64,000 nucleotides of DNA from Conexibacter stalactiti (GCF_035967765.1 NZ_JAYWIT010000018.1); one strand, 5' to 3'. Shown: positions 33,091-41,530, counted from the stretch's first letter. Program-made: numbers and translations. Notes: generated by a model not told the origin, from the letters alone.

Positions 33091-33163
33091 GGGCGTTTGG
33101 GGTCCGCGCGGTCGCCGCGCCGACGCGCCACGCGAGCGCACGCCGCCGGCGCCGACGACGCTC

Positions 33164-33169
33164 TACGAT
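33164..33169 (+). promoter_or_regulatory. -10 box TACGAT, leaderless start
   Basis: TACGAT is 8 bp before the GTG at 33178. Confidence 0.45.
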
Positions 33170-33177
33170 CGACAGCC

Positions 33178-34101
33178 GTGGCCCTGGTCGACGACATCCG
33201 CGACAGCGCCGCCTGGGTCGCCGCGCAGGCGACCCACGTCGTCGTCGAGCACGACGCGGTCGCCGCCTACGCCGCCGCGCTGCCGCCGCTCGGCGAGCTG
33301 CCCGGCCTCGACGAGGAGGCGCACGTCGTCGACGGGCCGGCGGAGCTGCGCGCCGCCTTCTTCCTCACGCTCGACGCGATCAACTTCGGCTCCGGCTGGT
33401 TCCCGACGATCCGCAAGCGCGACGGCCGCTCCGGCTACTTCACGGTCGCGCTCGGGCTGCGCGACCGCTTCCGCGCGCGCGGCGCCTGGAGCGCGGCCGA
33501 GCTGCGCGCGCTCGACGCCGCCGCGGTCGCCGAGGTGCTCGGCCAGGATCCCGGCCACGAGCTGATGGCGCTGTTCGCGCGCTCGCTGAACGACCTCGGC
33601 GCACATGTCGAGCAGGAGCACGGCGGCCGCTTCCTCGGACCGGTCGAGGCGGCCGGCGGCAGCGCCGTCGCGCTGGTCGAGCTGCTGGCGGGCTGGGACT
33701 GCTTCGCCGACCGCTCGCCGTACGACGGCCGTGAGATCCCGCTCTTCAAGCGCGCCCAGGTGGCGGCGTCGGATCTCTCGTTCGCGGGCGTCGCCGCCTT
33801 CGGCGACCTCGACCGGCTGACGCTGTTCGCCGACAACCTGATCCCGCACGTGCTGCGGCTCGACGGGATCCTGCGCTTCGAGCCGGCGCTGGTCGCGCGG
33901 ATCGAGGCCGGCGAGCTGATCGCGCACGACAGCCCGGAGGAGGTCGAGATGCGCGCCGGCGCGATCCACGTCGCCGAGCTGATCGCCGCCGCCCGCCCGG
34001 AGCTGACGCCGCAGCTGGTCGACCAGACGCTGTGGACCAGAGGCGGCGGCGCGCGCTACAAGGCCGTCCCGCGACCGCGCTCGCGCAGCACGGCGTACTG
34101 A
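33178..34101 (+). CDS. Queuosine salvage family protein (DUF2419/Qng1-like nucleotide N-glycosylase)
   Basis: 307 residues. Diagnostic segments are FFLTLDAINFGSGWFP near residue 60, FADNLIPHVLRLDGIL, SPEEVEMRAGAIHVAELI and the C-terminal LWTRGGGARYKAVPRPRSRST. Members of this family release queuine from queuosine 5'-phosphate, allowing salvage of the tRNA base. The role is inferred from family; no tRNA-guanine transglycosylase is in the window. The GTG start is leaderless by the TACGAT box. It overlaps the next gene as TGATG. Confidence 0.85.
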   Translation: MALVDDIRDSAAWVAAQATHVVVEHDAVAAYAAALPPLGELPGLDEEAHVVDGPAELRAAFFLTLDAINFGSGWFPTIRKRDGRSGYFTVALGLRDRFRARGAWSAAELRALDAAAVAEVLGQDPGHELMALFARSLNDLGAHVEQEHGGRFLGPVEAAGGSAVALVELLAGWDCFADRSPYDGREIPLFKRAQVAASDLSFAGVAAFGDLDRLTLFADNLIPHVLRLDGILRFEPALVARIEAGELIAHDSPEEVEMRAGAIHVAELIAAARPELTPQLVDQTLWTRGGGARYKAVPRPRSRSTAY

Positions 34102-34733
34102 TGCGCCGGCCCGACGACCGCGCCGCCGCCGCGCAGCCCCGCCCCGACGACCCATTCGCCCCGATCGTCACCGAGCGGCTGCTGCTGCGTCCGTGGCACG
34201 ATGACGAGCACGACCTCGACGCCTACGCGCGCATCTGCGCCGACGCCGAGGTGATGCGCTACATCGGGCGCGGCGTCACGCTGAACCGCCTGCAGGCGGC
34301 CGAGCAGCTCGCCGGCTTCGTCGCGCACTGGCGCGAGCACGGCTTCGGCCTGCGCGCCGCGATCGCGCGCGACAGCGACGAGCTGATCGGCTTCGTCGGC
34401 GTCGCGCGCGCCGGCCAGCCGGGCGTGCGCCCCGGCGACGTCGAGATCGGCTGGCGGCTGGCGCGCGACCGCTGGGGCCACGGCTACGCGACTGAGGGGG
34501 CGCTGGCTGTCCGCGACCACGCCTTCCAGCGGCTGCGGCTGGCACGGCTGGTCGCCTTCGTGCGCCCGCGCAACAGCGGCTCGATCAACGTGATGGGCAA
34601 GCTCGGCATGGCGCTGGAGAAGGAGGCGCTGTGCAGCCACGAGATGCCGATGCGGATCTACGCGCTCGACAACCCACTGGCGGCGCACGATGACGCCGCG
34701 CGGCCCGACGCGCCCGTCCCGCCCACGGACTAG
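34101..34733 (+). CDS. GNAT acetyltransferase of the RimJ/RimL type
   Basis: 210 residues. It has the RimJ/RimL pattern VTERLLLRPWHDDEHDLDAYARICADAEVMRYIGRG, then VEIGWRLARDRWGHGYATEGALAVRDHAF (acetyl-CoA loop) and LARLVAFVRPRNSGSINVMGKLGMALE. It probably acetylates an N-terminal amine of a protein or a small amine. It is translationally coupled to the queuosine-salvage gene (TGATG). A Pro/Asp-rich tail ends it. Confidence 0.85.
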   Translation: MRRPDDRAAAAQPRPDDPFAPIVTERLLLRPWHDDEHDLDAYARICADAEVMRYIGRGVTLNRLQAAEQLAGFVAHWREHGFGLRAAIARDSDELIGFVGVARAGQPGVRPGDVEIGWRLARDRWGHGYATEGALAVRDHAFQRLRLARLVAFVRPRNSGSINVMGKLGMALEKEALCSHEMPMRIYALDNPLAAHDDAARPDAPVPPTD

Positions 34734-34736
34734 CCT
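34731..34736 (+). promoter_or_regulatory. -10 box TAGCCT of the exonuclease gene, sharing the upstream stop codon
   Basis: TAGCCT is 8 bp before the ATG at 34745. Its TAG is the stop codon of the acetyltransferase gene. Confidence 0.5.
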
Positions 34737-34744
34737 TCGCCGCC

Positions 34745-35533
34745 ATGCGTCTGGTGACCTGGAACGTCAACTCGCTGAGAGCGCGGCTGCCGCGCGTGCT
34801 GGAGTTCCTCGCCGAGCACGCGCCCGACGTGCTCTGCCTGCAGGAGACGAAGACCGACCCCTCTGCCTTCCCGCACGACGAGCTGGCCGCGGCCGGCTAC
34901 GTCGCGGCCGACCACAGCGGCGGCCGCTGGGCCGGCGTCGCGGTGGTCGCGAGAAGCGAGCTGGGCGTCAGCGACGCGACCAGCGGACTGCCGGGCGAGC
35001 CGGTCGAGGACGAGGCGCGCTGGGTCGAGGCGACCGTCGGCGGGACGCTGCGCGTCGCCAGTGTCTACGTCCCCAACGGCCGCGAGCTGGCGAGCGAGTG
35101 GTACGCGCAGAAGCTCGACTTCTTCGACGCGATGGCGAAGCGCGTCGGCCAACTGCGCGACGACGCCGACGGCACGCCGCTGCCGCTCGTCGTCGCCGGC
35201 GACATGAACGTCGCGCCAGCCGATCTCGACGTCTACGACCCGGCCGCCTTCCTGGACGTGACGCACACGAGCGAGCCGGAGCGGGCGGCGCTCAGAGCGG
35301 TCGTCGACGCCGGCCTGCTCGACGCCTACCGCGTCCTCCATCCCGACGAGGTCGGCTACACCTGGTGGGACTACCGCCAGGGCCACTTCCACCGCGGCCT
35401 GGGGATGCGGATCGACCTCACGCTCGTCAGCCCGGAGCTGGCGCAGCGGCTGACGCGAGTCGGGATCGAGCGCGACTACCGCAAGGGCTCCAAGCCCTCC
35501 GACCACGTGCCGCTCGTCGCCGAGTGGGCGTGA
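34745..35533 (+). CDS. xth: Exodeoxyribonuclease III (AP endonuclease)
   Basis: 262 residues, the usual length. Motifs are LVTWNVNSLRARLPRVLEFL, DVLCLQETKTD (metal-binding Glu), VYVPNGRE, VVAGDMNVAPADLDVYDP (Asp/Asn), YTWWDYRQ, GMRIDLTLVSPEL and GSKPSDHVPLVAEW (catalytic Asp-His). It cleaves at abasic sites and removes 3' blocks in base excision repair. It may be transcribed both with the acetyltransferase gene and from its own TAGCCT promoter. Confidence 0.94.
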   Translation: MRLVTWNVNSLRARLPRVLEFLAEHAPDVLCLQETKTDPSAFPHDELAAAGYVAADHSGGRWAGVAVVARSELGVSDATSGLPGEPVEDEARWVEATVGGTLRVASVYVPNGRELASEWYAQKLDFFDAMAKRVGQLRDDADGTPLPLVVAGDMNVAPADLDVYDPAAFLDVTHTSEPERAALRAVVDAGLLDAYRVLHPDEVGYTWWDYRQGHFHRGLGMRIDLTLVSPELAQRLTRVGIERDYRKGSKPSDHVPLVAEWA

Positions 35534-35536
35534 GAC

Positions 35537-35550
35537 CGCCCCGCGGGGCG
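35537..35550. terminator. Short palindrome between convergent xth and TetR genes
   Basis: CGCCCCG/CGGGGCG forms a 14-bp perfect palindrome directly after the exonuclease stop. It is a weak terminator candidate. Confidence 0.3.
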
Positions 35551-35587
35551 CGTCGGGCTGGCTGCCGCGTGAGCGAAGCCGCGCGAG

Positions 35588-36343
35588 CTAGGCGCAGTCG
35601 GGCGCGCCGGCGCCCGGGCCCAGCTCGCTGAAGAGCACGCTGCGGCCGCGCACGAGCGCGCGCGTCGCCGCCGCGACGCGGCGCTCGGCGTCCGCGACGG
35701 CACCGGCCTCGCCGTCGATCCCGAACGCGTGGTCGAGCATCAGCGTCGCGTGGCCCTGTGCGAGGCCGGCCATCGCGAGCACGAGCGCCGACGCCGCCTC
35801 GGGGTCTCTCCCGGGCGCGAGCGGGAGGGTCGCGGCGACGAGGTCGGCCAGCAGCCCCTGGGTCGTCTCCTCCAGCCGCGGGTAGCGCGACTTCTCCAGC
35901 CCCGCGCCGAACAGCACCTCGAACATCGCTCTGCGCTCGGCGGCGAAGCGGACGTAGGCGACGGCGGCGGCCGCGATCCGGTCGGCCGCGCCGCCGTCGC
36001 CGGTGAGCGCGGCGGCGAAGCGGCCGCGCAGCTCGAGCGCGGCGCGCGTCGCGGCCTCGGCCAGCAGCTCGCCGCGGTCGGCGAAGTGGCGGTACGGCGC
36101 GGCGGCGCTGACGCCGGTGCGGCGGGCGGCCTCGGCGACCGAGAAGGCGTGGACGCCTCTCTCCTGCACCAGCTCGAAGGTCGCCTCGACGAGCGCCTCG
36201 CGCAGGTCACCGTGGTGGTAGCGACGTCTGGAGGCGTCGGCGGCGCTCGCGCCACTCGCGCCGCGTGCTCCGCCGGCCCCCGCGTCCGCGGTACCCGCCC
36301 CGGGGCCGCGCGCTCTCGCCGGATCTCTCGCGCTGGTCGCCAT
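35588..36343 (-). CDS. TetR-family transcription regulator
   Basis: 251 residues. A disordered Ala/Gly-rich N-terminus (about 1-45) precedes the HTH (about 47-95, YHHGDLREALVEATFELVQERG, FSVAEAARRTGVSAAAPYRHFADRGELLAEAA). The C-terminal ligand domain resembles WHG-type TetR proteins (FAAERRAMFEVLFGAGL). It is divergent from the short-chain dehydrogenase at 36433, its likely target. The ATG is 8 bp after TATCGT. Confidence 0.88.
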   Translation of the reverse strand: MATSARDPARARGPGAGTADAGAGGARGASGASAADASRRRYHHGDLREALVEATFELVQERGVHAFSVAEAARRTGVSAAAPYRHFADRGELLAEAATRAALELRGRFAAALTGDGGAADRIAAAAVAYVRFAAERRAMFEVLFGAGLEKSRYPRLEETTQGLLADLVAATLPLAPGRDPEAASALVLAMAGLAQGHATLMLDHAFGIDGEAGAVADAERRVAAATRALVRGRSVLFSELGPGAGAPDCA

Positions 36344-36351
36344 CGCGCCCC

Positions 36352-36357
36352 ACGATA
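36352..36357 (-). promoter_or_regulatory. -10 box TATCGT of the TetR gene, leaderless start
   Basis: On the minus strand TATCGT (36357-36352) is 8 bp before the ATG at 36343. Confidence 0.45.
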
Positions 36358-36365
36358 TCGACCGC

Positions 36366-36395
36366 TTGCAATGTAAGCGAGCGTCACATACATTG
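36366..36395 (+). promoter_or_regulatory. Promoter of the SDR gene overlapped by an inverted-repeat operator
   Basis: -35 TTGCAA (36366-36371), a 17-bp spacer and -10 TACATT (36389-36394). An inverted repeat CAATGTA (36369-36375) / TACATTG (36389-36395) covers both elements, the arrangement expected of a TetR repressor site. Confidence 0.6.
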
Positions 36396-36432
36396 TGAGA
36401 GGTCATTACATCGCGTCGACGGAGCCACCACC

Positions 36433-37368
36433 ATGAGCAGCGACTGGACAGCCGAGCAGATCCCCGACCAGAGCGGGCGTCTCGCCATCGTCACCGGCGC
36501 CAACAGCGGGATCGGCCTGATCGCCGCCAAGCAGCTCGCGCGCCATGGCGCGCAGGTCGTGCTGGCGGTGCGCAACCCGCGCAAGGGCGAGGAGGCGCTG
36601 CGTGAGATCGCCGCCGCCGCGCCGGGCGCGACCGTCACGCAATCGGCGCTCGACCTCTCCGACCTCGACTCGGTGCGCGCCTTCGCCGAGCGGATCCGCG
36701 GCGAGCACGAGACGATCGACCTGCTGATCAACAACGCCGGCGTGATGGCGCCGCCGAAGCGGCTCGCGGCCGGCCCGTTCGAGCTGCAGTTCGTCACCAA
36801 CCACCTCGGCCACTTCGCGCTCACCGGCCTGCTGCTCGACCGCGTCGAGCCGATCGCCGGCCGCGTCGTGACGCTCTCCAGCACCGCGCACAGATGGGGC
36901 ACGATCGACTTCGACGACCTCCAGTCCGAGCGCCGCTACCGCCGCTGGCGCTCCTACGGCCAGTCGAAGCTCGCCAACCTGCTGTTCACGTTCGAGCTCG
37001 ACCGCCGCCTGCGCGCCGCCGGCTCCGACGTGCGCGCGACCGCCGCCCACCCCGGCTACGCCGCGACCAACCTGCAGTCGGCGGTCGCCGGCGCCGCCGA
37101 GCGCGCCATCACGAACGTCGCCAACCGCCTGATCGCGCAGAGTGCCGAGCAGGGCGCCGAGCCGACGCTCTACGCCGCCGTCGCCGACGTCCCAGGCGGC
37201 ACCTTCGTCGGCCCGAGCGGCTTCGGCGAGCAGAGAGGACACCCGAAGGTCGTGCAGGCGAAGGCGACCGCGCACGACACCGCCGTCGCGCGGCGGCTGT
37301 GGGAGGTCTCCGAGCAGCTGACCGGCGTCACCTACGCCCTCCCCGCCCCGGCCGCGAGCGCCGCGTAG
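36433..37368 (+). CDS. Short-chain dehydrogenase/reductase (retinol-dehydrogenase-like)
   Basis: 311 residues. The NAD(P) motif is TGANSGIG (21-28). NNAGVMAPP follows, and the catalytic residues are Ser150, Tyr175 and Lys179 (SYGQSKLANLL). The length and the GHFALTGLLL segment match the RDH/WWOX-like subgroup that oxidises or reduces hydrophobic alcohols and aldehydes. It is divergent from, and probably repressed by, the TetR regulator. GGAG precedes the ATG. Confidence 0.9.
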   Translation: MSSDWTAEQIPDQSGRLAIVTGANSGIGLIAAKQLARHGAQVVLAVRNPRKGEEALREIAAAAPGATVTQSALDLSDLDSVRAFAERIRGEHETIDLLINNAGVMAPPKRLAAGPFELQFVTNHLGHFALTGLLLDRVEPIAGRVVTLSSTAHRWGTIDFDDLQSERRYRRWRSYGQSKLANLLFTFELDRRLRAAGSDVRATAAHPGYAATNLQSAVAGAAERAITNVANRLIAQSAEQGAEPTLYAAVADVPGGTFVGPSGFGEQRGHPKVVQAKATAHDTAVARRLWEVSEQLTGVTYALPAPAASAA

Positions 37369-37374
37369 AACGCG

Positions 37375-37409
37375 ACGCGCTCGCCGCCGGGACGAGGCGG
37401 CGAGCGCGT
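37375..37409. terminator. Bidirectional terminator between SDR and methyltransferase genes
   Basis: Perfect 14-bp arms ACGCGCTCGCCGCC (37375-37388) and GGCGGCGAGCGCGT (37396-37409) with a 7-nt loop. It also marks the 3' end of the nine-gene minus-strand operon. Confidence 0.65.
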
Positions 37410-37427
37410 GCTTCGCGGGGACGCGAG

Positions 37428-38534
37428 TCAGGCGTGCGCGGCGACGACGGCGATCGGGCCGTACCCGCGCCGCAGTTCGATCGAGCTGAGGCCGGCCGCT
37501 TCCAGCCAGCCGCGGTGCTCGGCCTCCGAGTAGGCGTCGCCGCCGTCGTTCTCGACCATCATCATCACCGCGAACAGCGGCAGGTCGGGCGCGCTGGCAG
37601 CGTGGTCGGGGATCCACTCGTACAGCAGCAGGGTGCCGCCCGGGGCGAGCAGCCCGGCCGCCTCTTTCACGAGCCGCGCGTTCTGCGCGGGGGTGTGGTC
37701 GTGGAGGATGTTGGCGAGCAGCACCACGTCCCACTGCTCGCCGTCGGGGCGGCCGAAGCGCGGCTCGGCGAGGTCGCCGGGCTCAAACGGCAGCTCGCCG
37801 TGGCGCTCGCGCAGGAGCGGTTCCACCTGCGGCAGGTCGAGCACGGTCGGCCGCACATCGGCGCGCAGCTCGACCAGTCTCGCGCTGTGCGAGCCGGCGC
37901 CGCCGCCGACGTCGAGGAGACGGAGCGGCCGCGAGGGCGCGGTCGGGTCGACAGCCGGGTCGGCCGCCGCGGGCAGCAGCGCTGCCGCCGCCTCGGCCAG
38001 CTCACCGCCGAAGCGGGCGGCGAGGTCGTCGAGCGCGCGCAGGAAGCCGAACGCGGTCGTGGGGTCGCGCTCGACGCGCTCGCGCCACGGCGCGATCCGG
38101 CCGCGGCCGTCTGTCATCGCCGCCGGCAGCTCGTTCCAGACGCCGTAGAAGAACCACTCCTTGCGCACGATCCAGGCGAGCGTCCGCGGATGGTCGCTGG
38201 CGAGCACGGCGCCGGCGTCGCTGAGCGCGAAGCGGGTCGTGCCGTCGACCGGCGCGCCGGCGTTGGCGCCGTCGGCGCGCGCGACGAGTCCGAGCGCCAC
38301 GAGCGCGGAGAGCAGGATCCGCGTCGCGCGCGGGTCGCTGCCGGCGTCGCGCGCGACCTCTTCGACGGTGAGCCCGCCGCCCGCGTCAGTCGCGTCGCCG
38401 CCGCCCGCCCCCTCCGCGAGCGCATCGGCCACCCCGCTCTCCACGGCGGCCGCCACGACCGCCGATTGTTGGTAGGCCGTCAGCAGCGCGAGCGGATCGA
38501 CGGGCGTCGCGCCCGTGCCGGCAGCGCCGCTCAC
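37428..38534 (-). CDS. SAM-dependent O-methyltransferase (family 2, hydroxyneurosporene/acetylserotonin type)
   Basis: 368 residues. An N-terminal winged-helix dimerisation domain (about 15-110) is followed by the SAM domain with LRLLDVGGGAGSHSARLVEL, VLDLPQVEPLL, ANILHDHTPAQNARLVKEA (catalytic His-type position) and PGGTLLLYEWIPDHAAS. The family methylates hydroxyl groups of carotenoids, indoles and phenolics. The GTG start overlaps the FAD oxidoreductase stop as GTGA. It is the last gene of the operon; a CrtI-like plus CrtF-like pair is reminiscent of carotenoid gene sets, though the rest of the operon is not. Confidence 0.86.
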   Translation of the reverse strand: MSGAAGTGATPVDPLALLTAYQQSAVVAAAVESGVADALAEGAGGGDATDAGGGLTVEEVARDAGSDPRATRILLSALVALGLVARADGANAGAPVDGTTRFALSDAGAVLASDHPRTLAWIVRKEWFFYGVWNELPAAMTDGRGRIAPWRERVERDPTTAFGFLRALDDLAARFGGELAEAAAALLPAAADPAVDPTAPSRPLRLLDVGGGAGSHSARLVELRADVRPTVLDLPQVEPLLRERHGELPFEPGDLAEPRFGRPDGEQWDVVLLANILHDHTPAQNARLVKEAAGLLAPGGTLLLYEWIPDHAASAPDLPLFAVMMMVENDGGDAYSEAEHRGWLEAAGLSSIELRRGYGPIAVVAAHA

Positions 38535-40189
38535 GACGCCCTCCGCAGCGCGCGCGTCGCCTTGAAGGCGTCGCGCAGCAGCGCGCCGCGCTCGCGGGCG
38601 CGCCGTGCCAGCCGCGCGCCGCGCGGCTCGACGCCGAGCGCGCCCAGCGCCACGCGCGCGGCGTTGCGGCCGGGCACGCCGGTGATGCCGCCGCCGGGAT
38701 GGGTGCCGGCGCCGGTCAGGAACAGACCCTCGATCGGCGTCTTGTAGCCGGACAGGGACGGGGTCGGGCGAAACCCGAGCAATTGGTCGATCGACATCTC
38801 GATGTGGTTGGGGTTGGCGTTGGCGTTGCCGTGGCGGGCGACCCACGCGGCTGGGCCGGTGATGCGCCGCTCGACGACGCCGATGCTCGCGCCGAGCGCT
38901 CTCTCGGCGACCGCCCAGGCGTGGTCGGCGGCGCGCTCGAGCGCCGCCTCGTCCCAGGCGCCGCTCGCCGGGCGCCACGGCACGAAGGTCGAGACCCACG
39001 CTACGCCCTTGCCGGCCGGCGCCCAGCCGGACTCCAGCACGGAGGGGAAGGCGATCATCACCGGCGGCCGCTCGGCCAGCTCGCCGAGCTGGACGCGCGC
39101 GAACGACTGCTCGATGTCGGTCATCGTGTTCGCCGACAGCATGAAGGCGCGCTCGAAGCCGGCCGGCTCGACCGCCGGCACGGCGTCGATCACCGCGTCG
39201 ACCTTCAGCTCGGAGACGTTGCGACGGCCGGAGTGGATCCGCCGCAGCTCGCCGGCCAGCCGCGCCGGCACGTGCTCGGGCGCGACGAGCCCGGCCGCGC
39301 CGCCCGGCCGTCCGTCGCCGAACAGCCGCCGCGCGTCGACGGCGGAGACGATCCCGCGCGCGGCGGCGTAGCGCTCGCCGCCGGCGACCACGGCGACCGC
39401 GCGTCCGCCGGCGACCTCGACCGACGTCGCGCCCGCGTTCAGCACGACCCGTCCACCGGCGTCCTCCAAGCAGCGCACGAGCGCCTCGACGGTCGCGCGC
39501 GAGCCACCGACCGGCCGCGCCGCGGGCGCGCCGTGGAAGGCGGCGAGCGCGAGCCCGCCGCCGCCGGTGCCGGGATCCAGCGGCGACTGCTGCGAGTGCG
39601 CGGCCCAATGCGCCAGCGGCGCCATCAGCCGCTCGTCGGTGAAGGTCGAGCGCAGCACGTTGGAGGCAGAGCCGAGCAGCGTCTGCATGAACGGCGCCGC
39701 CTCGGCGCCGAGCGACGCCTGCGCGAGCGCGGCGAGCTGCCCGAGCGACGGCGGCGGGCCGCTGTCGAGCGAGCCGACCAGCCGCATCCCGGCGGTCGCC
39801 CAGGCGGCGAAGCGGCGGTAGGCGTCGGCCTCCTCGCGGCCGGCGACCATGGCCAGCCCGTCGACGGTGCGGTCGAGGCTGTCCCAGAAGGCGAAGCGGG
39901 CGCCGTCGTCGGCAGGGCCGAGCGTGACCTCGTCGCGCAGGTGGAAGCGCAGGCCGTAGCGAGCTTCCAGCTCGAGGTCGGCGGCGACGCCGCTGCCGCG
40001 GATGCCGCCATGCTCGTAGGCGCCCTGCTCCAGGCGGCCGCGACCGTCGGGCAGGTCGCGCGTGTCGATGCAGCCGCCGACGGTGTCGGACTGCTCCAGC
40101 ACGGTCACACCGAGCCCGGCGCGGGCGAGGTAGCAGGCGCAGACGAGGCCGTTGTGGCCGCCGCCGATCACGATCACGTCGGTGCTCAC
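38531..40189 (-). CDS. FAD-dependent oxidoreductase of the phytoene desaturase (CrtI)-like superfamily
   Basis: 552 residues. The dinucleotide motif is DVIVIGGGHNGLVCACYLARAG with the FAD-ribose Glu (VLEQSDTVGGC). A large substrate domain follows, and the C-terminal FAD motif is GLFLTGAGTHPGGGITGVPGRNAA. This is the general NAD(P)/FAD-dependent oxidoreductase branch of CrtI homologues, often of unknown substrate. The GTG start has GGGAGG upstream and overlaps the stop of a 15-codon mini-ORF. Confidence 0.87.
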   Translation of the reverse strand: MSTDVIVIGGGHNGLVCACYLARAGLGVTVLEQSDTVGGCIDTRDLPDGRGRLEQGAYEHGGIRGSGVAADLELEARYGLRFHLRDEVTLGPADDGARFAFWDSLDRTVDGLAMVAGREEADAYRRFAAWATAGMRLVGSLDSGPPPSLGQLAALAQASLGAEAAPFMQTLLGSASNVLRSTFTDERLMAPLAHWAAHSQQSPLDPGTGGGGLALAAFHGAPAARPVGGSRATVEALVRCLEDAGGRVVLNAGATSVEVAGGRAVAVVAGGERYAAARGIVSAVDARRLFGDGRPGGAAGLVAPEHVPARLAGELRRIHSGRRNVSELKVDAVIDAVPAVEPAGFERAFMLSANTMTDIEQSFARVQLGELAERPPVMIAFPSVLESGWAPAGKGVAWVSTFVPWRPASGAWDEAALERAADHAWAVAERALGASIGVVERRITGPAAWVARHGNANANPNHIEMSIDQLLGFRPTPSLSGYKTPIEGLFLTGAGTHPGGGITGVPGRNAARVALGALGVEPRGARLARRARERGALLRDAFKATRALRRAS

Positions 40190-40233
40190 GCCCGCCCTCC
40201 CGCGGCTCGCGTCACTGCGTCGGTCGCGCTCAT
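40186..40233 (-). CDS. 15-codon mini-ORF bridging two operon genes (possible coupling peptide)
   Basis: It encodes MSATDAVTRAAGGRA. Its ATG overlaps the aldolase stop codon as ATGA, and its TGA overlaps the FAD oxidoreductase GTG as GTGA. It contains the GGAGGG used as the SD of the next gene. The double overlap suggests that it keeps ribosomes moving across a 40-nt gap; chance is not excluded. Confidence 0.3.
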   Translation of the reverse strand: MSATDAVTRAAGGRA

Positions 40234-40895
40234 GCGAAGGCCTCCCGCAGCCACGCCCACGCGCGCGCCTCCTCGGCGGCGAAGTGGCGGGCCCGGCTGT
40301 CGAGGTCGGTCAGCGGCGGGGCGCCTGGGCCGGCGTCGAGGGCGACGCGCGCCCGCTCCTCCAGGAACCAGGCGCGCACGACCGCCTGGCCCAGCGTCGC
40401 GCCGGTCGCGACGTTCCCGTTGCCCTGCACGAGCAGGCAGTCGGCGCCGCCGAGCCCGGCCGCGACCGCCGCGCCGAGCGTCGCCGTCGTGACGAGGTCG
40501 GCGTCGCCGCCCCACGTCGCGACCGCGCCCGCGAGCCCGCCGAGGCCGTGCAGCAGCGGCGGCACCGCGCCGCGGATCCCCCACACGACCGCCGCGCGCG
40601 AGTGCGTGCGGCAGATCGCGCGCACGTCGGGCCGCGCCGCGTAGATCGCCGCGTGCAGCGGCGCCTCCAGCGGCACGCCGCCCTCCTCGCCCGCGCTCAG
40701 CACCGCGCCGGCGCCGTCGAGCAGGTGGATCGACGCCTCCGACTGCGCCGCGAGCGGATCGGTCGAGGTCAGCAGGAAGCCGCCCGCGTCGCCGGCCGCA
40801 CGCGCGGAGACGTGGCCGAAGCCCTCGACCAGGCCCGCGCCCGCGAGCACCCGCGCCGCGAGCGCGACGTCCGCTGCGGGGGCGATCTCACTCAC
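40230..40895 (-). CDS. Class II aldolase/adducin family protein
   Basis: 221 residues. Motifs are GLVEGFGHVSARA near the N-terminus, SEASIHLLDGAG, EAPLHAAIYAARPDVRAICRTHSRAAVVWG (zinc-ligand His-x-His region is partly altered: the usual HTHS appears as RTHS) and LVQGNGNVATGATLGQAV. The family includes fuculose-phosphate aldolase-type enzymes and decarboxylating 3-hydroxy acid enzymes. The GTG start overlaps the DUF1989 stop as GTGA. Confidence 0.8.
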   Translation of the reverse strand: MSEIAPAADVALAARVLAGAGLVEGFGHVSARAAGDAGGFLLTSTDPLAAQSEASIHLLDGAGAVLSAGEEGGVPLEAPLHAAIYAARPDVRAICRTHSRAAVVWGIRGAVPPLLHGLGGLAGAVATWGGDADLVTTATLGAAVAAGLGGADCLLVQGNGNVATGATLGQAVVRAWFLEERARVALDAGPGAPPLTDLDSRARHFAAEEARAWAWLREAFA

Positions 40896-41530
40896 TCGCC
40901 TTCGGGCTCCCAGACGCGCAGCGCCATCGACGTCGGATCGTAGGCGTTGCAGGGGCTGAGGTCCTGCGGACAGGCGGAGAGCACGACGAGCAGGTCGTCG
41001 AGCACCGCCAGGTCGATCGTCGCGCCGGCCTGGTGCGGCGGCTCGTACGTGACGATCCGGCCGTCCTCGTGTCTGTTGTTCATGAAGACGTTCCACGCCG
41101 TCTCGCCGCGCACCGGCCAGTCGCGCCCGCTCGCCGCGACCGCCGCCTCCAGCGACGCGAGGCAGGAGCCGTGGCCGTGGACGCCGTAGTCGCGCGAGTA
41201 GCGCTCGGGGTCGCAGCAGGGCACGATCAGGTCGTGCGAGCCGACGTCGTCGTGGAGGATCCGGAAGAGCGGCCGGCGGTGGTTGGAGAACAGCTCGTCG
41301 CCGATCCCGGGGACCATTCTCGTCAGCGCCGAGACGGTGTGGCCGGCGCTGAAGACCTCGCTCGGGTCGCTCAGCCGGTAGGCGATCAGATCGCCGACCT
41401 GCTGCCCTTCGAGGTCGACGAGCTGCAGTATCTGGCCGGCGTGGACCTCGACCGCGCGCGCCTCGCAGGCCGGCACGACGACCTCGCGCGCGAGCGTCTC
41501 GTAGGTGCGCGGCGAGGGGCCGACCATCAT
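40892..41530 (-). CDS. DUF1989 / urea-carboxylase-associated family protein
   Basis: 212 residues. Segments LVDLEGQQVGDLIAYRLSDPSEVFSAGHT, PLFRILHDDVGSHDLIVPCCDPERY, WPVRGETAWNVFMNN and LSACPQDLSPCNAYDPTSM are typical of PF09347. Some members form the carboxyguanidine deiminase that works with guanidine (urea) carboxylase; no carboxylase is encoded here, so another amidine or ureide substrate is likely. Three Cys/His clusters could bind metal. The ATG overlaps the DUF1185 gene stop as ATGA. Confidence 0.82.
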   Translation of the reverse strand: MMVGPSPRTYETLAREVVVPACEARAVEVHAGQILQLVDLEGQQVGDLIAYRLSDPSEVFSAGHTVSALTRMVPGIGDELFSNHRRPLFRILHDDVGSHDLIVPCCDPERYSRDYGVHGHGSCLASLEAAVAASGRDWPVRGETAWNVFMNNRHEDGRIVTYEPPHQAGATIDLAVLDDLLVVLSACPQDLSPCNAYDPTSMALRVWEPEGE

